50,000 nucleotides of DNA, taken from positions 114,567 through 164,566 of the forward strand of contig CAUYUJ010017966.1 in the NCBI GenBank assembly GCA_963575745.1, read 5' to 3'. Positions within the stretch are counted from its first letter, which is position 1; every line of letters starts with the position of its first letter. The notes below the pieces were generated by a model. It was not told where the DNA came from, did not search any database, and saw only the letters and a program-made list of their open reading frames with translations. Shown piece after piece: positions 37,258-50,000 of this stretch. Made by a program: the position numbers and the translations under genes. Origin of the DNA: Prorocentrum cordatum (taxonomy: Eukaryota > Sar > Dinophyceae > Prorocentrales > Prorocentraceae).

Positions 37258-39493
37258 CATGGGGAAGAGGTTCCAGGGGCCCTGGGGAGTACTGATTTTG
37301 TACACCGCCTCTTTGTACCCGTCGAGTAGTGCCACAACGCGTCAAATGAGGAGAACGGGGGGCGACGAGAGGGCCGAAAAGATGTCCAAGAGCGTCCCAA
37401 ACGCGCTCCAAGAGAACCCAAGACCGTCCAAGAGCGTTCCAAGGCTGCCCCACGTGGCCTCAAGACAGCCCGAGGAGGCCTCAGGATGGCCAAGAGACCC
37501 TCAGAAGGAGTCCCACGAGGCCCTCAGATGGCGAACAGTTTATTGTTTCTAAGATTTGTAAGGTGTTCATGTTCTGGCTGTTTCATGCTTCCGACGGGCC
37601 AAGGCTGTCCACGAGGCTCCAGAACTCGGCCCAAGCGGCTCCCAGAGCGGCCGCAGGACGGCCAACGAGAGTCCTAAGACGGCCCAAGGGCGCTCCAAGA
37701 CGGCGCCAAGAAGACCCAGAAGGCTCCAAATGGATGCAAGAGCCGCAGGCGCCCTCCAACAGAGCCCCGACAGGGCCCCGAGACAGCCGAAGCCCGTCGA
37801 GACGTCCCGAATGGGTCCCAGGACGGCCCGAGAAGGCGAGAAGTGGACCAGAAGGGCCCCAAGAGGACACCCAAGGAGGCCCGGAGACGCCAAATGCACA
37901 GATGTTCGCCTGCTTCTCTATCTCGTCACGTAACGAGCTCCAGACACCAAGGGTCCTAAGTGCGGGCGGTGGTGTGACTCACACCACCGCCCGCTCTCTA
38001 GCTCGAGCTCAGAGCTCGAGATGGATCCTGGTGCTCCCAGTAGGCCGCCCAGATTGGGGCCCAGAGGCCTACGAGCGCGCTCCCAAGAGACCCCTCGATC
38101 GCAGGCCTCGAGATTGACACCAACACCAATGTCGGCGGCGTGCCTCCACCGAGGGATGAAGATCCCGATCTCGGTGATGGTGGTCATATTTTGGCTCCCA
38201 AGGTAGCCGAAATAGTACCGCCAGCACCGAAATCTAGGATCATCTTCTCCCTGTAGAGGCACCCCCCTGTGTTGGTGTTGGTGCCAATTTCCAGTCCTCC
38301 AACTCGAGGCATCCCTGAGGACCCTGCCCCGTGTCGGCGCCGTCGTCGCCGCCGGCGCCGCCGCCGCCGTCGTCGGCTTCGTCGACCGTCCTTGAGGGTC
38401 GGCGGTGCCAGCCGTGAGGCCAGCCCACATACACACATAGGTGTGTATATATACATATATATACACTTATATCTATTTATCTATATATATATATATATGT
38501 TTATATATATATAGACACTATATATATACACATATATATATATATATATACAAGACTGCAGTGGCGCTTCGCGCCATGCACCTTGGTCCTTGAAGATTGC
38601 TATGCAGGCGGGAACGGCAGGAAGGTCAAGCGGGCACTTTCACGATGCTTCCTTGCTGCCTTTTCTGGCATCGCCGTTATAATAATGCTGTTCGTTATCC
38701 TTCATCCATGTTTATTTTTCCTCATTCTCGCCATATCCTGGGCATTCTCCCCATCCTCCTCAGCTCTTTGTGCGGAGGGTCCTCCTTGGAGAGCCTCTGG
38801 GAGCCTCACCAAAGTTCTCAAGCTTTCTGAAAGCCTTCTGGAGGCCTCCTGGGCGTGTTCTGGGGGCCTCTGGGGCTTCCTAAGGCCAACCTGCCTCTAA
38901 CCGCGGTCTCCCTGAACGCCCCGGTCACGATTTGGAATGCTTCGGAGGGTGTCTTGGGGCCATCTTGGGCCGCCATGGGGCTCTCTTAGGGCCATTTTGG
39001 ACCCCTGGTGTGCCGGTTTGGGGCTCTCTTGGACTGGCTGGAAGCCCTTTCGGATGGCTGTGGGGCGATTTTGGAGCCTCCCAGGCGACTTCGGACGCCC
39101 AGAAGACCGCTGACTTGGAGCGTCGGGAAGCCGAAAAGAGGAGAACCCCAAATTCACCAAAAATCTGCATTAAATCAATGATTTGTCCCTCTCGGGGCCT
39201 TGGGGGTGCTCTTGGAGGCCTCTTGGTACGTTTTGGAGCGATATTTCCGGGTATGACGGCTTCTTGGAGCGCTCTTGTGCTGTCTTAGGATTCTCCGGGA
39301 CGTCTCCGATGACCCCCCTGATCGCCCTAGGTGTGCTGCGAAGGCTTGGCAAAACGCCCTGCGAGGCCCGGGGGGCCGCTTCGAGGCCCGTCCAAAGGGT
39401 CCCAAAGTCCCAGATCCCGGGAGTCCGTTTTTTTTTTGGGGGGGGACGGTTTTTCTCCCCGCCCGGGCTTGTAAACATATAGGAAGAGGAATT

Positions 39494-39526
<33 letters not shown>

Positions 39527-39668
39527 TATTATACATATACACATGAATACATGCACATTTACATATATGCATATTTACATATCTGTAAACAGAGAGAGGG
39601 ACAGAGAGAGAGAGGGATAAAACAACAACACAAATAACAAAAACAAGCATCAAACATAAATATTAAAC

Positions 39669-39705
<37 letters not shown>

Positions 39706-42700
39706 CAACAAGACAAACGTACATCACTTTCTGACCGTCGCAGTGCTAATCGGTGCCTATAATCGGTAATTATTCATCGGGTTGGAACGACTATGGCGTG
39801 CGGTCGCTGGCAAGCTTCGATGTCAGAGCCACTGGGGCCTGTCAGAAGGCCTCGCGGGAGCCTTGCGTGGGCCTTTGGTGGCTTCTTTTGGGCCTCTCGG
39901 GGGCTTCTTGGGGCCGCTTGGGGGCTTGCTGGCGATCTCGGGAGCTCCTTTTGGGCGGATGGCTCGATATCTCAATTCGAGTTCACACTCTTGGACCCCT
40001 CTGAGGGCCCTGTGAGGGGCTGTCTTGGACGCTTCTTTGGCCGTCTTAGGGACCTCTTGGGGCGTCTCGGAGCCCTCTTTGGGGTCTCTTCGGCCGTCTT
40101 GGATGATCCGGGATGCTTCCGGGGCTGTCTTGGACGCCGTGAAGGCCGAAAAGTCGCATATGCCAGAAATGTTTGCGTCCCTGGGGAACGGGATGATGTG
40201 TGTGCCTCTTGAAGCTCTCTTGGGATGGCTCCTGGAGGCCTCTGGGGGCGTCTGGTAGGCCTCTTGGGCCGTCTCGAGGCCATCTGGAGCTCCTTGGACC
40301 GACCGCTCCGCGACTCGGGGCCCTCTTGCACCGTCTGACAGGCCTCGTGGAGCCCTGTTGGCCCGTCTTGGAGCCCTCGTGGGGCACGCTGGGGCCGTCT
40401 TGGGGCCCTCGAGGGCGCTCCCGAGACAGCCTGGCCCGCACGCCGGACACCCAGGCAGATTCGTTTCCTGTGTTTACATGACATTTTACAAGAAAAGCAT
40501 CCACTGATCTACAGTAGTACATTTATTTCCACCCACACACACATGTATATATATATATATATATATACAGCTTTCAATGTGTATACACACATATACAAAT
40601 ATGCAGATATAGTTCTTAGAGCTGCACATGAGTACTATACATCTGTATATATTGTACAGCTATGGTGTTTCCTACTTCCCCATGGTATTGGTACAGCTAT
40701 ATTGCTCTTCCCATGTTTTTGCAAGCCCGGGCAGGGGGAAACCCCGTCCCCCCCCCCAAAAAAAACAGACTCCCGGGATCTGGGTCTTTGGGACCCTTCG
40801 GACGGGCCTCGAAGCGGCCCCCCGCGCCTCGCATGGCGTTTTACCAAGCCTTCGCAGCACACCCAGGGCGATCAGGGGGGTCATCGGAGACGTCCCAGAA
40901 AACCCCAAGACAGCACAAGAGCGCTCCAAGAAGCCGTCATACCCCGAAGGATCGTTCCAAAACGCACCAAGAGGCCTCCAAGAGCACCCCCAAGAAGGCC
41001 CCACGAGGGAATACTCATCGATTTAATGTAGGGTTTTGGTGAATTTCGGGTTCACCTCTTTTCGGCTTCCTGACGCTCCAAGATCGGTCTTCTGGGCGTC
41101 CGAAGTCGCCTGGGAGGCTCCAACGTCGCCCCGCAACCATCCGAAAGGGCTTCCAGCCAGTCCAAGAGAGCCCCAGAACGGCACAACAGGGGTCCAAAAT
41201 GGCCCTAAGAGAGCCCCGAAGCATTCCAAATCGTGACCGGGGCGTTCAGGGAGACTGCGGTTAGAGGCAGGTTGGCGTTAGGAAGCCCCAGAGGCCCCCA
41301 GAACACGCCCAGGAGGCCTCCAGAAGGCTTCAAGAAAGCCTGAGAACTTTGGTGAGGCCCCCAGGGGCTCTCCAAGGAGGAGCCTCCGCAAAAAGAGCTG
41401 AGGAGGATGGGGAGAACACCCAGGGTATGGTGAGAATGAGGAAAAATAGGCCGGTTCGTTGCCCATGGCGTGCGGCCCGTTGCTCATGGCCCGTGGCCCG
41501 CGGCCCATGGGCTGTTGCCCGTGTTCCGTGCCCCGTTGCCCAGTGGCCGCGGCCCTTGGCCCGCGCCCTGTCCCCAGCGCCTGGGCCGTTGAGCCCAGTG
41601 GGTACCCCGCGGCAGGTATCTGGCAACGCGCGTCGTCATGGCTACGAGACGCTCGTTGATCGACCTATGCGTGCGCGTGTTGAATTCAGTTCGTAGCGAC
41701 TGGCCTCTGATTGTGTTGCGATTGGCGTGCATTCGCGTTGCTTGAGGAGGGATAACGAACAACATTATTGTAACGGCGATGCCAGAAAAGGCAGCAAGGA
41801 GTTATCGCAAAATTGTCCGCTGGACCTTCCTGTCATTTCCGCCTGAGGACCAAGGTGCATGGCGCGAGGCGCCACTGCAGTCTTGTTCCCTACCTAGGCT
41901 CTGCCTACAAGGGCTCTTACTCGGAGGCTTAAAGGGCCGGGCAGTGGAACCCGCCCCGGGCGGTTCCCCTAGTATCCGCCCCGTGGTTCCCCCAGTTTCG
42001 TCCCCTTAGCTTAGCGTTGCTTATATCATCTTAGCTTAGCCTAGCTTAACTTAGCTTAGCTGAGCTTAGCTTAGCCTAGCCTAGCTTAGCTTAGCCTAGC
42101 TTAGCTTAGCTTAGCCTAGCCTAGCCTAGCCTAGCTTAGCTTAGCTCATCTCAGCTTAGCTTAGCGCAGCGCAGCATTAGCATAGCATAGCATAGCGTAA
42201 CATAGCATATCATAGCATAGCGCAGCATAGCGTAGCGCAGCATAGCGTCGCATGCCATAGCATAGCGCAGCATAGCATAGCATAGCATCGCACAGCGCAG
42301 CATAACATAGCATATCATAGCATAGCATAGCACAGCGCAGCATATCATATCATATCATAGCATCGCATAGCATAGCGCAGCACAGTATAACATAACATCG
42401 CACCGCGCAGCATAGCATAGCATAGCATAGCATAGCATAGCACAGCGCAGCAAGCATATCATAGCATAGCGCATCATAACATATCATAGCATAGCCGATC
42501 ATTTAATAACATAGCGCAGCATAGCATAGCATAGCATAGCATAGCATAGCATCGCGCATCCTAGCAAAGCATATCATAGCGTAACATAGCATAGCATAGA
42601 TGTATATGTAGATGTGAGTCTTGTTGTTGATGTTGATGTAGATGTAGATGCATGTGTAGATGTTAATGTAGCTATCGGTGTAGATGTAGACGTTGCTTTC

Positions 42701-43075
42701 CTAGATGCTCCAACTCCTAGGTAGGGTCGCACTGGGATAATGTCTATATGTGTATATGATGGTACTGTTTTGGGTGTTGCTTTTGCCTTGCGCTCGCGGG
42801 GGCACGCGCATGTGGCACGCATGGTAGTAGTTGACCGAGACTGTTGAACGCAAGAGACAAGTGCATGCGCACTGCATTTTGATGAAGATGAAGGGGAGGC
42901 GATCCACGGTCTTCTTGGATGACGTGGATGGGGAGCGGATAACAACGACCTCGCGGGGGTGGGTGGGCTTGACTTCGCTGTAGGACAAGAGACGTAGGTG
43001 GTGCAAGACTGTCCCTGTCGAGGACCCCGCTGCCAACGGCGTGCTTGCTTGGGACACGCTCTCCTCCGTGACCAA
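42701..43075 (-). CDS. Open frame of 124 codons, unknown, strand uncertain
   Basis: The - strand has an uninterrupted frame from ATG at 43075, reading MVTEESVSQASTPLAAGSS and later KKTVDRLPFIFIKMQ, with C/G-biased third positions. The + strand of the same DNA reads VPVEDPAANGVLAWDTLS to a stop at 43106, but contains an in-frame TAG upstream. The longer unbroken - frame is favoured. It lies in intron 7 of the CNB gene, flanked by TAGC/GATGTA arrays and a MITE. The family is not recognised. Confidence 0.3.
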   Translation of the reverse strand: MVTEESVSQASTPLAAGSSTGTVLHHLRLLSYSEVKPTHPREVVVIRSPSTSSKKTVDRLPFIFIKMQCACTCLLRSTVSVNYYHACHMRVPPRAQGKSNTQNSTIIYTYRHYPSATLPRSWSI

Positions 43076-43638
43076 AAAGGTGGCCGATTACATACCCAAA
43101 TTGTAACCGAGAGCGTAAGATACGTTCGTGCGGCGTTGGCGCGCCGGCGACGGCGGCGAAGGCGTTCAAGGTTGAATTCTGCGACGCGGAAGTACCAATG
43201 TACGGTAACGTTATTGGACCCTTTTGCATTCAACCTTAAACGATCGGGCCCGCGATCGGTTCAAGGTTGAACGATTGACGCGGTGTCAAAAGTTTTTGCG
43301 CGCGCCGACGTCGCGCGAACCTACTGTACTGTGACCGATGTTGTGACCGACATTGAAAATCATTCGTTTTCGAATTTTCGGTCACACTCTGGCGCGTTCT
43401 GGAAATTGCGGGCGCTGGTGTCGGTCACATTCGGACATATTCTCAAGGAAAAACGCTTCGGTTTAGAACCACGAGTTTCTGTCATTTTCTGGCGCGTTCG
43501 GGAAATTTCGGGCGCCGGTGTCGGTCACATTCGGGCAAACTTTCGGCCGCGGTTTTCGGTCACTACACCCCCCCTGATAGAGACGAGGCTGCGTGAGGAT
43601 TAGCAGGGAGAGGACGACGACGACGACGCGAGTCTAAG

Positions 43639-43772
43639 GAGGGTGACCTGGTGACCCTCTCGATGTCGCGGGGCGTGTTCGAGGAGTCCGGCCTGAAGAG
43701 GTGGCTCCACTTCCCGAAGCGCCCCGCGCTCTACCAGGGCCGCGGGGACCTCTCGGGGCCAGCCAAGACGAG
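43639..43772 (+). CDS. CNB-domain exon 8 (C-terminal helices), partial gene
   Basis: After acceptor CTAAG and a leading G, the frame reads EGDLVTLSMSRGVFEESGL, then KRWLHFPKRPALY. This resembles the region after the phosphate-binding cassette: a strand with TLS, then the SRxxFEExGL helix. Phase 0 matches the previous exon, and the joined sequence reads IVAGQSE then EGDLVTL. The 3' limit is uncertain: 43772 is proposed because AG is followed by G there; translation soon runs into a GGA-type repeat and a stop near 43820. The intron before it is 13.6 kb. Confidence 0.7.
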
Positions 43773-44681
43773 GAGGCGGAAGCGGATCGATCTTCGAGGA
43801 GGAGGAGGAGGAGGAGTTTGAGGAGGATCGAGCTTCGATCGGTGGCGAAATCTGGTAATTGGATGTGCGGCGGGCGTAGGGTTCGGCATGAGGGAGCCCC
43901 CCCTTAACCCCCGAAGAAAGCATCCCTTGAGGGGGGGGTCTGAGAGGGAAAACCCCCCACTCCCTCCAGAACACCTCCCTGAGGGAGGGCTCCTGGCGGG
44001 AAAACACCACCACCACCACCACCACCCCCCCCCCCCCCCCACCACCACCACCACCACCCTTACCACGGGACTCTTTCTTAACCGAGGAAGCCGAAGACAA
44101 ACCGAGGAAAACCCGGAGCGAGGAAAAGCCCGAACCGAGAAAAAAACCCAACCGAGGAAGACACAAGAAAAAGGAAAATAAGCAGAGGAGACCCAAACCG
44201 AGGAAACAAACAAATCCAGGGAAAACCCAAACCGAGGAACAAAAACAAACCGAGGGAACAACCCAACCGAGGATCAACCCAAACAGAGGAAAAACCCAAA
44301 CCGGGGAGAACCCGAAACCGAGGAAACCCAGGAAAACTACATGGGGCGGGGCCGCCATGCGAAATGGGGCAGAAAGGACCGAGGCGACCCAGGAAACCGA
44401 GAGGTGTGCCGAAATGGGTGAGGGCAGCCATGCGAACCTTGCCACTGGGGCCTTCGGTGGAGCTCCTTCGGGGCCACGAAGCGTGTTGAGGGGTGTGCCG
44501 AATTTGTGTTGGGCCGCCGCGCGAATCCTGCCTCGGGGGCTTTTGGTGGAGCTCCCGAAGGGGCCACGAAGCGTGTGAGGGTTGTGCCGAAGCTGATGGC
44601 GGTGATGAGGATGGTGAGGATGATGATGATGATGATGCTGAGGATGAGGATGAGGATGAGGATGAGGATGAGATGATGATT

Positions 44682-44789
<108 letters not shown>

Positions 44790-46514
44790 CTGAGGATGAG
44801 GATGAGGATGAGGATGAGGATGAGGATGAGGATGAGGATGAGGATGAGGATGAGGATGAGGATGAGGAGGAGGATGATGAGGAGGAGGAGGAGGATGAGG
44901 ATGAGGATGAGGATGAGGTGGAGGAGGAGGCACCAGGGGCCCGGCCCGCGCCCAGACAGTCGGCAGCGCCAGGCATCGAGCCGCGTACGCCTGGGAGTTG
45001 GCACTGCGGCGGCGCGGCCGCGTCTCCGCGGGGCAGGTCGGAGGGCCCGCCCCGCGCGGCAGGCGTGCAGGGGCGCTGCTGCGCGGGCGAGTCGGGGGGC
45101 AGCGCTCCGCTCGGGGCGACCCGGGGGTCGGCCAGCCGGGCCGGCCCCCAGCCAGGTCGGCGCGACGGCCCAGATTCAGGAGGGGAGAAAACACACGCAA
45201 ACACAATTCATCGTCGACTCTCCCCAGAAAATATGGGAAAATATGGGCAGTGGGGGGGAAGACAGAAGCCCAGAAAGTAGGGGAAAATATGAGGGACATG
45301 TTTATTTGTGTGTATTTATTTGTGTGTCCTGGGGCCCCTTCACAGATGCGAGGCGCGCGGACCGCGGCAGCGGGCTTCGGCGCCGCTGCCGCGCCGCTGG
45401 TCAGCCGCGGTGGCCATGGCGGGCCAGGCGCCCGTGGCTTGGGGCTGGCGCCAGGTCTGGGCGCAGGGCTGGGGCCAGGGCGCTCGGAAGGGCCTGGGAG
45501 AGAGAGACAGAGAGAGAGAGAGAAAGAGAAAGAGAGAGAGAGAGAGAAACAAGAGAGAGCGAGAGAGAGAACGAGAGAGAGGGGGGGAGAAAACAAAGAA
45601 ATAACTAAATAATGGTATAAGAGACAGAGAGAGACACACTACAGAGACATATATTGAATCGCTTCGCTCATTCCGCCGGCCCATACGGTCTCATGTCTGC
45701 CGTTTGCCCGAGGGCCTGGTGTCAATGCGGCGCTTTGGGGGTTCCTGGGGCCGCTTGGGGGACTCCTGGGGCGCTCGGGGGGGCATTTGGGGGGCCTCCT
45801 GGGGCCGCTTGGGGGACTCTTGGGGGCCTCCTGAGGGCCTCGTGGGGGCCTCTTGGGGCCTCTTAGGGGCCTCTTGGGGCCTCGTAGGGGCTTCTTAGGG
45901 CCGAGGGCGCGAAATTTTGTGTCGTGTTCCCTCTCTGGGGCCCCTTTGGGGGTGTTCTTGGGGCCCTCTTGGACCGTCTTGGAGGCTTCTTGGGCCGTCT
46001 TCGAGCCCTCTTGGGCCATCTTGGGGCCCTCTTGGGGGCCTCTTGGGCCCTCTTGGGGCGATCTTGGGGGCCTCTGGGGCCGTCTTGGGGCGTCGGGAAC
46101 CGAAAAGGTGGAAGCTCCAAAATCTATCAAACACCTAAGGAAAAACAATAAATTTTGCCTCCGGGGGCCCTCTTGGGAGTGCTCTGGGAGGCCTCTTGGG
46201 GCGTCTGGGGGCTATCTTGGGCGTCTTGGAGCGATCTTGTGGCATGTCGGACCCCGCGTGTACCATCTTGGGGGCCTCTTGGGGGCCTCTTGGCCTTTCT
46301 TGGGGCTCTCGGGGACGTCTCGGAGCCCTGTTGGTGCGCTCATGGAGCGCTCCTGGAGCGCTCTGGGGGACTCCTCCCGGGACTCTCTCAGGACCTTGCC
46401 GGGGTACTTTTCGTCCGGGGACCCCCAGGGGCCGCCCCGCGCGCGCGAACTAGAGAATTCTTAACCAGTTACCGGAGATCTTAGCACGCCTCTGGCCCGT
46501 TGGGCCGGCGAATT

Positions 46515-46568
<54 letters not shown>

Positions 46569-49500
46569 CACAATAGAGTGAGAGAAAGCGAGAGAGAGGG
46601 AGAGAGAGAGAGAGAGAAACAACAACAAGAGAGAGAGAGAGAGGGAGAAAGAGATACAGAGAGATAGAGAGAGACCGAAGTAAAGAAATGGAAAGAGTAA
46701 TAACTATAATAATGAGATAGAGAGAGAAGCAGCGAAACATAAAGAGTAAGATAAAGCGAGGGAACGGGAACGCGAGAGAAAGGGAGATAGGGATAGAGAG
46801 AGATAGAGACAGAGGGACATACTAATATACATATGATGAGAGATAAAGCGAGAACGAGATATACTTTGAGAGAGCGAGAGAGAAAAAGAGGGCAGGAGAA
46901 ACAGAGAGAGAGAGAGCGAGAGCAAACAACCAAGAGGGCAACCGATATAATGATACATGAGAGAGAGGGAGAGTGATCATAGTTCATACATGTGTTTCTT
47001 ATTCGGTATTGTTTCTCCTCGGGTTGTCTTTTCCTCAGGTTGTTCCCTCTTTTCGCGTTATCCCCATACTGTCTTTTCCTCAGTGTGTTCCCCCTTTGTT
47101 GTTTCACCTGACTGTTTTTGTTGGTCCTCGGTTTGTTTTTCCTTGGATTGTTTGTTCCCTGTTGTTTGTTGTCCATGTTTTGTTTGTTTCTTCGGTTTGT
47201 TTTTATTTCACGGTTTGTTTTTTTCCTCGGTTTGGTTTTTTCCGGTGTTTTGTTCTTTCCTCGGTTAGGGGGGTCTCCCACCGCCTCCGCCATCACGCTA
47301 ATAACCCTCTCAGAACCCCCCGTCAGGGGGGTCCGTGGGGGGAAACCGCATTACCCCCCTCCAACCCACCCAACCCCCCAGAAAATCCCCCCCCTGAGGG
47401 GGGGCCCTGGGGAGAAGACCAGCCAACCCCCTTGACCCCCTAAAACCATCCCCTGAGGGGGGTGTCCTCGAGGGAGACCCCACCACCATGTCCTAACCCC
47501 CCTAAAGAAAACCTGAGGTGCAGCTCCTGAGGGGGGGGGATCCCACCAACCCCCCTTGACCCGTCCAAAAACCCAGCCTGGGGGGGGGTCCTGTGGGGAA
47601 ATCCACCACCCCGCCCAAACCACACCAATCTTTCCTTAAGAGGGGGGCTCCTGGCGGGTAGAACCCACCACCTACCAATAAGGGGGTGTCAAGGGGGGAA
47701 AACGCACAACGCCCCCCGACCCCTCCAAAAACAATCCCCTGGGGGTGGGGTCCGTGGGGGAAACCAGCCTGGATTGAAAATTGCAGAAGCCCCCTGGGGT
47801 ACTCAGCCTTCCGAAAAACTTGTTTTTCTTCGACGGTTTTCGCAACTACGCCGGGAACCACACTGTACAGGGGTGGTAGGGCGTCCTGCTGTGGACGCTC
47901 GGTTGGGTGATGGTCGGCGCGCGTGCCCCTCATCCAGTCGTAGGCGAATGGAGGCGACGGCCGAGTGCATGCTGCGGAGGGGGCGGCGGTAGAACCTGAG
48001 GTGAAGAGGAAGACAGGGATCAGGAGGGGAAACAACACACAGGCACAATTAATCGTCGATTTCCAGGAAAATATAGGAAAATGTGGGAAGTGGCGGGGAA
48101 GACAGAAACCCAGAACATATGGGAAACTATGGGGAACATTTCTATTTGTGTGTATTTATTTGTGTGTCCTGGGGCCCCTTCAAAGTAGAGGGGCGAGTAG
48201 GAGGGGTATACATCCACAGATGCGAAGCAGGGGGGGGCAGCCTGGAGCAGGGAGATCGGGCGGCGAAGTGTTGTCCCCTCTGCAAATTTTGAGGGGGGGG
48301 AGGGTTGAGGAACAAGGACGGGGGTGGGAAGGCGGACAGGGGAGGGGGGCGCAGGGCGAGGAGGGCCAGGACGAGCACCTCCGAGAGCGACGGCTCGATG
48401 GAGGAAGAGGGCGACGTGAAGGAGGAGGTGGAGGCAAGAGGGGGGGGGGAGGGCGAGCAGGGCCAGGGGGGCCCTCTGCCGCCGGGCGCGGGAGGGTCCC
48501 GGTCGATCGGCGACGCCGCGATCGAGCCATGGGAGCAGGGCGGGGGGCCCAAATCCTGCGGCGGCGCGGGGCAGGCCCACACCGCAGGGCTCCAGAGCTC
48601 ATTTCGATTGCCCCGATTCGATTCGATTCGAGTTCGATGGATTCCGATTCCGATTCGATCCGACCTGGGATTCCGGCTTGGGTTCCGATGTCTCACTGGA
48701 TGCGTACAAGCCTGCCGATTTCAGCCGATTCGATTCCTTCCGACTTGGCTGCCGATTTCCGCCGATCCGACTAATTTCGATCGCCGATTCGACTTATCGA
48801 TTCGATTCTGGGCTCTCCTGGGGTTCCCAAGCGTGCCCCCGTAATTGGTGCCAGTGGGTAGGAGGTAACCAGCATGGGTACGGGCACCCGCGCGACCTCC
48901 TTGGCGGGCCTCCCGCCCCGGCCTGGTCGCACCCGCTCGGCGTACCTCTGCACGATCGACATGGGCACGGAAAGAATGGGTACAATGCCCAACAGCAGTT
49001 CTTGTTCATTTTGGACAGGGCTCGCTGTTGGTGTCGCCGCGGCCTGTCTCCATTTGAGACAGAAGGCCGCCTGCCCAACAGCGGCCACTGTTGGTTTGGG
49101 ACAACATTTGTTGTTGGGCAGTGTGCCCATTCTTTCCGTGCCCATTTCGGGCGTCCAGAGCACCGCGGGGGCCAGGCACACCGCCCGACCTCTACATGTC
49201 GACCACTGGTCGAGCGGGGGGGGCAAACATCTGTTTACCTCAAACTTGCTTCTGCACCTGTTTACTTCAAACTTGCTTCCGCAGGTCCTACAGACACCTG
49301 TTTATTCCTCGGGTACGGACGGCTGCTTCTACAGGTCGAGCAAGCGCCTGTTTAGTCCCAGCCCCCCTCGTCAAAGCACAAACGAGACGCCGGGGGACAA
49401 CATTTGTTGTTGGGCAGTGTGCCCATTCTTTCCGTGCCCATTTCGGGCGTCCAGAGCACCGCGGGGGCCAGGCACACCGCCCGACCTCTACATGTCGACC

Positions 49501-49798
49501 ACTGGTCGAGCGGGGGGGGCAAACATCTGTTTACCTCAAACTTGCTTCTGCACCTGTTTACTTCAAACTTGCTTCCGCAGGTCCTACAGACACCTGTTTA
49601 TTCCTCGGGTACGGACGGCTGCTTCTACAGGTCGAGCAAGCGCCTGTTTAGTCCCAGCCCCCCTCGTCAAAGCACAAACGAGACGCCGGGGGCAAACATG
49701 TACAGCCTGTACCTGTTTCACCCCGCCAGGTAGCTCGGGGCAAATTGGCTTCGACAGGCGCAGGCTCGACCTGTTTACCTGGAAGCCGCGCCCTATGT

Positions 49799-49991
49799 TT
49801 AAGTCGGGCGTGTCCCCCTACAGGGGTATTTTCGACGAAAAATACAAGATACCTCAAAAATACACCCAAAAGGTCAAACAATGGTCAAGAAATAGTCCCC
49901 AGACTATTTTCGGACTGTTTTTTGACTATTTGTTGGGTATTTTCTTATTTTTCGTCGAAAAACCCCCTGTAGGGGGACAGGCCCGATTTAA
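49799..49991. mobile_element. MITE family A, copy 5
   Basis: Termini as in copy 4, with the same internal motif TTTTCGACGAAAAATA. Flanking octamers CCCTATGT (49791-49798) and CCATATGT (49992-49999) match at seven of eight bases. It ends nine bases before the window edge. Confidence 0.9.
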
Positions 49992-50000
49992 CCATATGTG

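Larger units (their letters stand above)
9187..43772 (+). other. Inferred span of the split CNB-domain gene (partial at 3' end)
   Basis: Eight exons are inferred: 9187-9338, 9937-10052, 10720-10819, 16166-16256, 21348-21474, 26982-27069, 29917-30007 and 43639-43772. Each junction keeps the reading phase (2/1, 1/2, 2/1, 0/0, 1/2, 2/1, 0/0) and every acceptor is AG followed by G. Intron lengths are about 598, 667, 5346, 5091, 5507, 2847 and 13631 bp. The four 3' exons together spell one cyclic-nucleotide-binding domain, which is the firm part; the upstream exons rest on splice signals, phase and codon pattern only. Whether the full protein is a PKA regulatory subunit, a PKG-type kinase or a single-domain protein cannot be told, because no kinase exon was found by 50 kb. 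A gene on the opposite strand lies inside the sixth intron. Confidence 0.7.

Overview
ORGANISM. The window looks like nuclear DNA of a large, repeat-rich, GC-rich eukaryotic genome, most likely a dinoflagellate. It has no rRNA, no tRNA and no compact gene cluster. Almost all long open frames come from triplet or GC-rich repeats. The best organism clue is the splicing pattern of the main gene: every inferred intron ends AG and is followed by G in the next exon, and the inferred donors include GC and GA besides GT. As known from Symbiodinium-type genomes, that combination is a dinoflagellate trait. The genus cannot be named from the sequence.

MAIN GENE. On the + strand I reconstruct a split gene with one cyclic-nucleotide-binding (CNB) domain. 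The CNB exons are 21348-21474, 26982-27069, 29917-30007 and 43639-43772. Weaker upstream exons in compatible phase are 16166-16256, 10720-10819, 9937-10052 and perhaps 9187-9338. Introns run from about 0.6 kb to 13.6 kb and are packed with transposons and satellites. The phosphate-binding cassette keeps its fold residues but lacks the usual Glu and Arg, so this may be a degenerate pocket. The 3' end of the gene is not found in the window.

OPPOSITE-STRAND GENE. Inside intron 26982-29917 the - strand carries three phase-compatible exons (28187-28452, 27995-28106, 27622-27739) for the C-terminal part of a multi-pass membrane protein ending in a stop codon. Other coding-like islands (about 0.84-1.5, 2.24-2.5, 4.7-5.7, 12.1, 16.9-17.1, 34.0-34.4 and 42.7-43.1 kb) cannot be assigned.

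REPEATS. Much of the rest is: (1) short non-autonomous inverted-repeat transposons of at least fifteen families, several with clear target-site duplications (8 bp, or TA) and often nested in each other; (2) two giant foldback elements of about 3.4 kb (17262-20695 and 38550-41888); (3) GC-rich degenerate minisatellites built on an AAGA-GGCCC unit of 10-11 bp, including a 386-bp unit repeated three times at 31.4-32.5 kb; (4) GGA/TCC, GAT, TA/CA, GA and TAGC simple arrays; (5) an 82-bp tandem satellite within a larger repeat at 6.67-7.44 and 23.31-24.17 kb.

LAYOUT. 0-4.6 kb: TCC arrays, inverted-repeat elements and unassigned islands. 4.7-5.7 kb: a broken coding-like island. 5.9-9 kb: MITEs, satellite and long GGA arrays. 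9-44 kb: the CNB gene with its element-filled introns. 44-50 kb: GAT, GA and 60-bp minisatellites, a GGGGCC-type array, a 296-bp tandem duplication and terminal MITEs.
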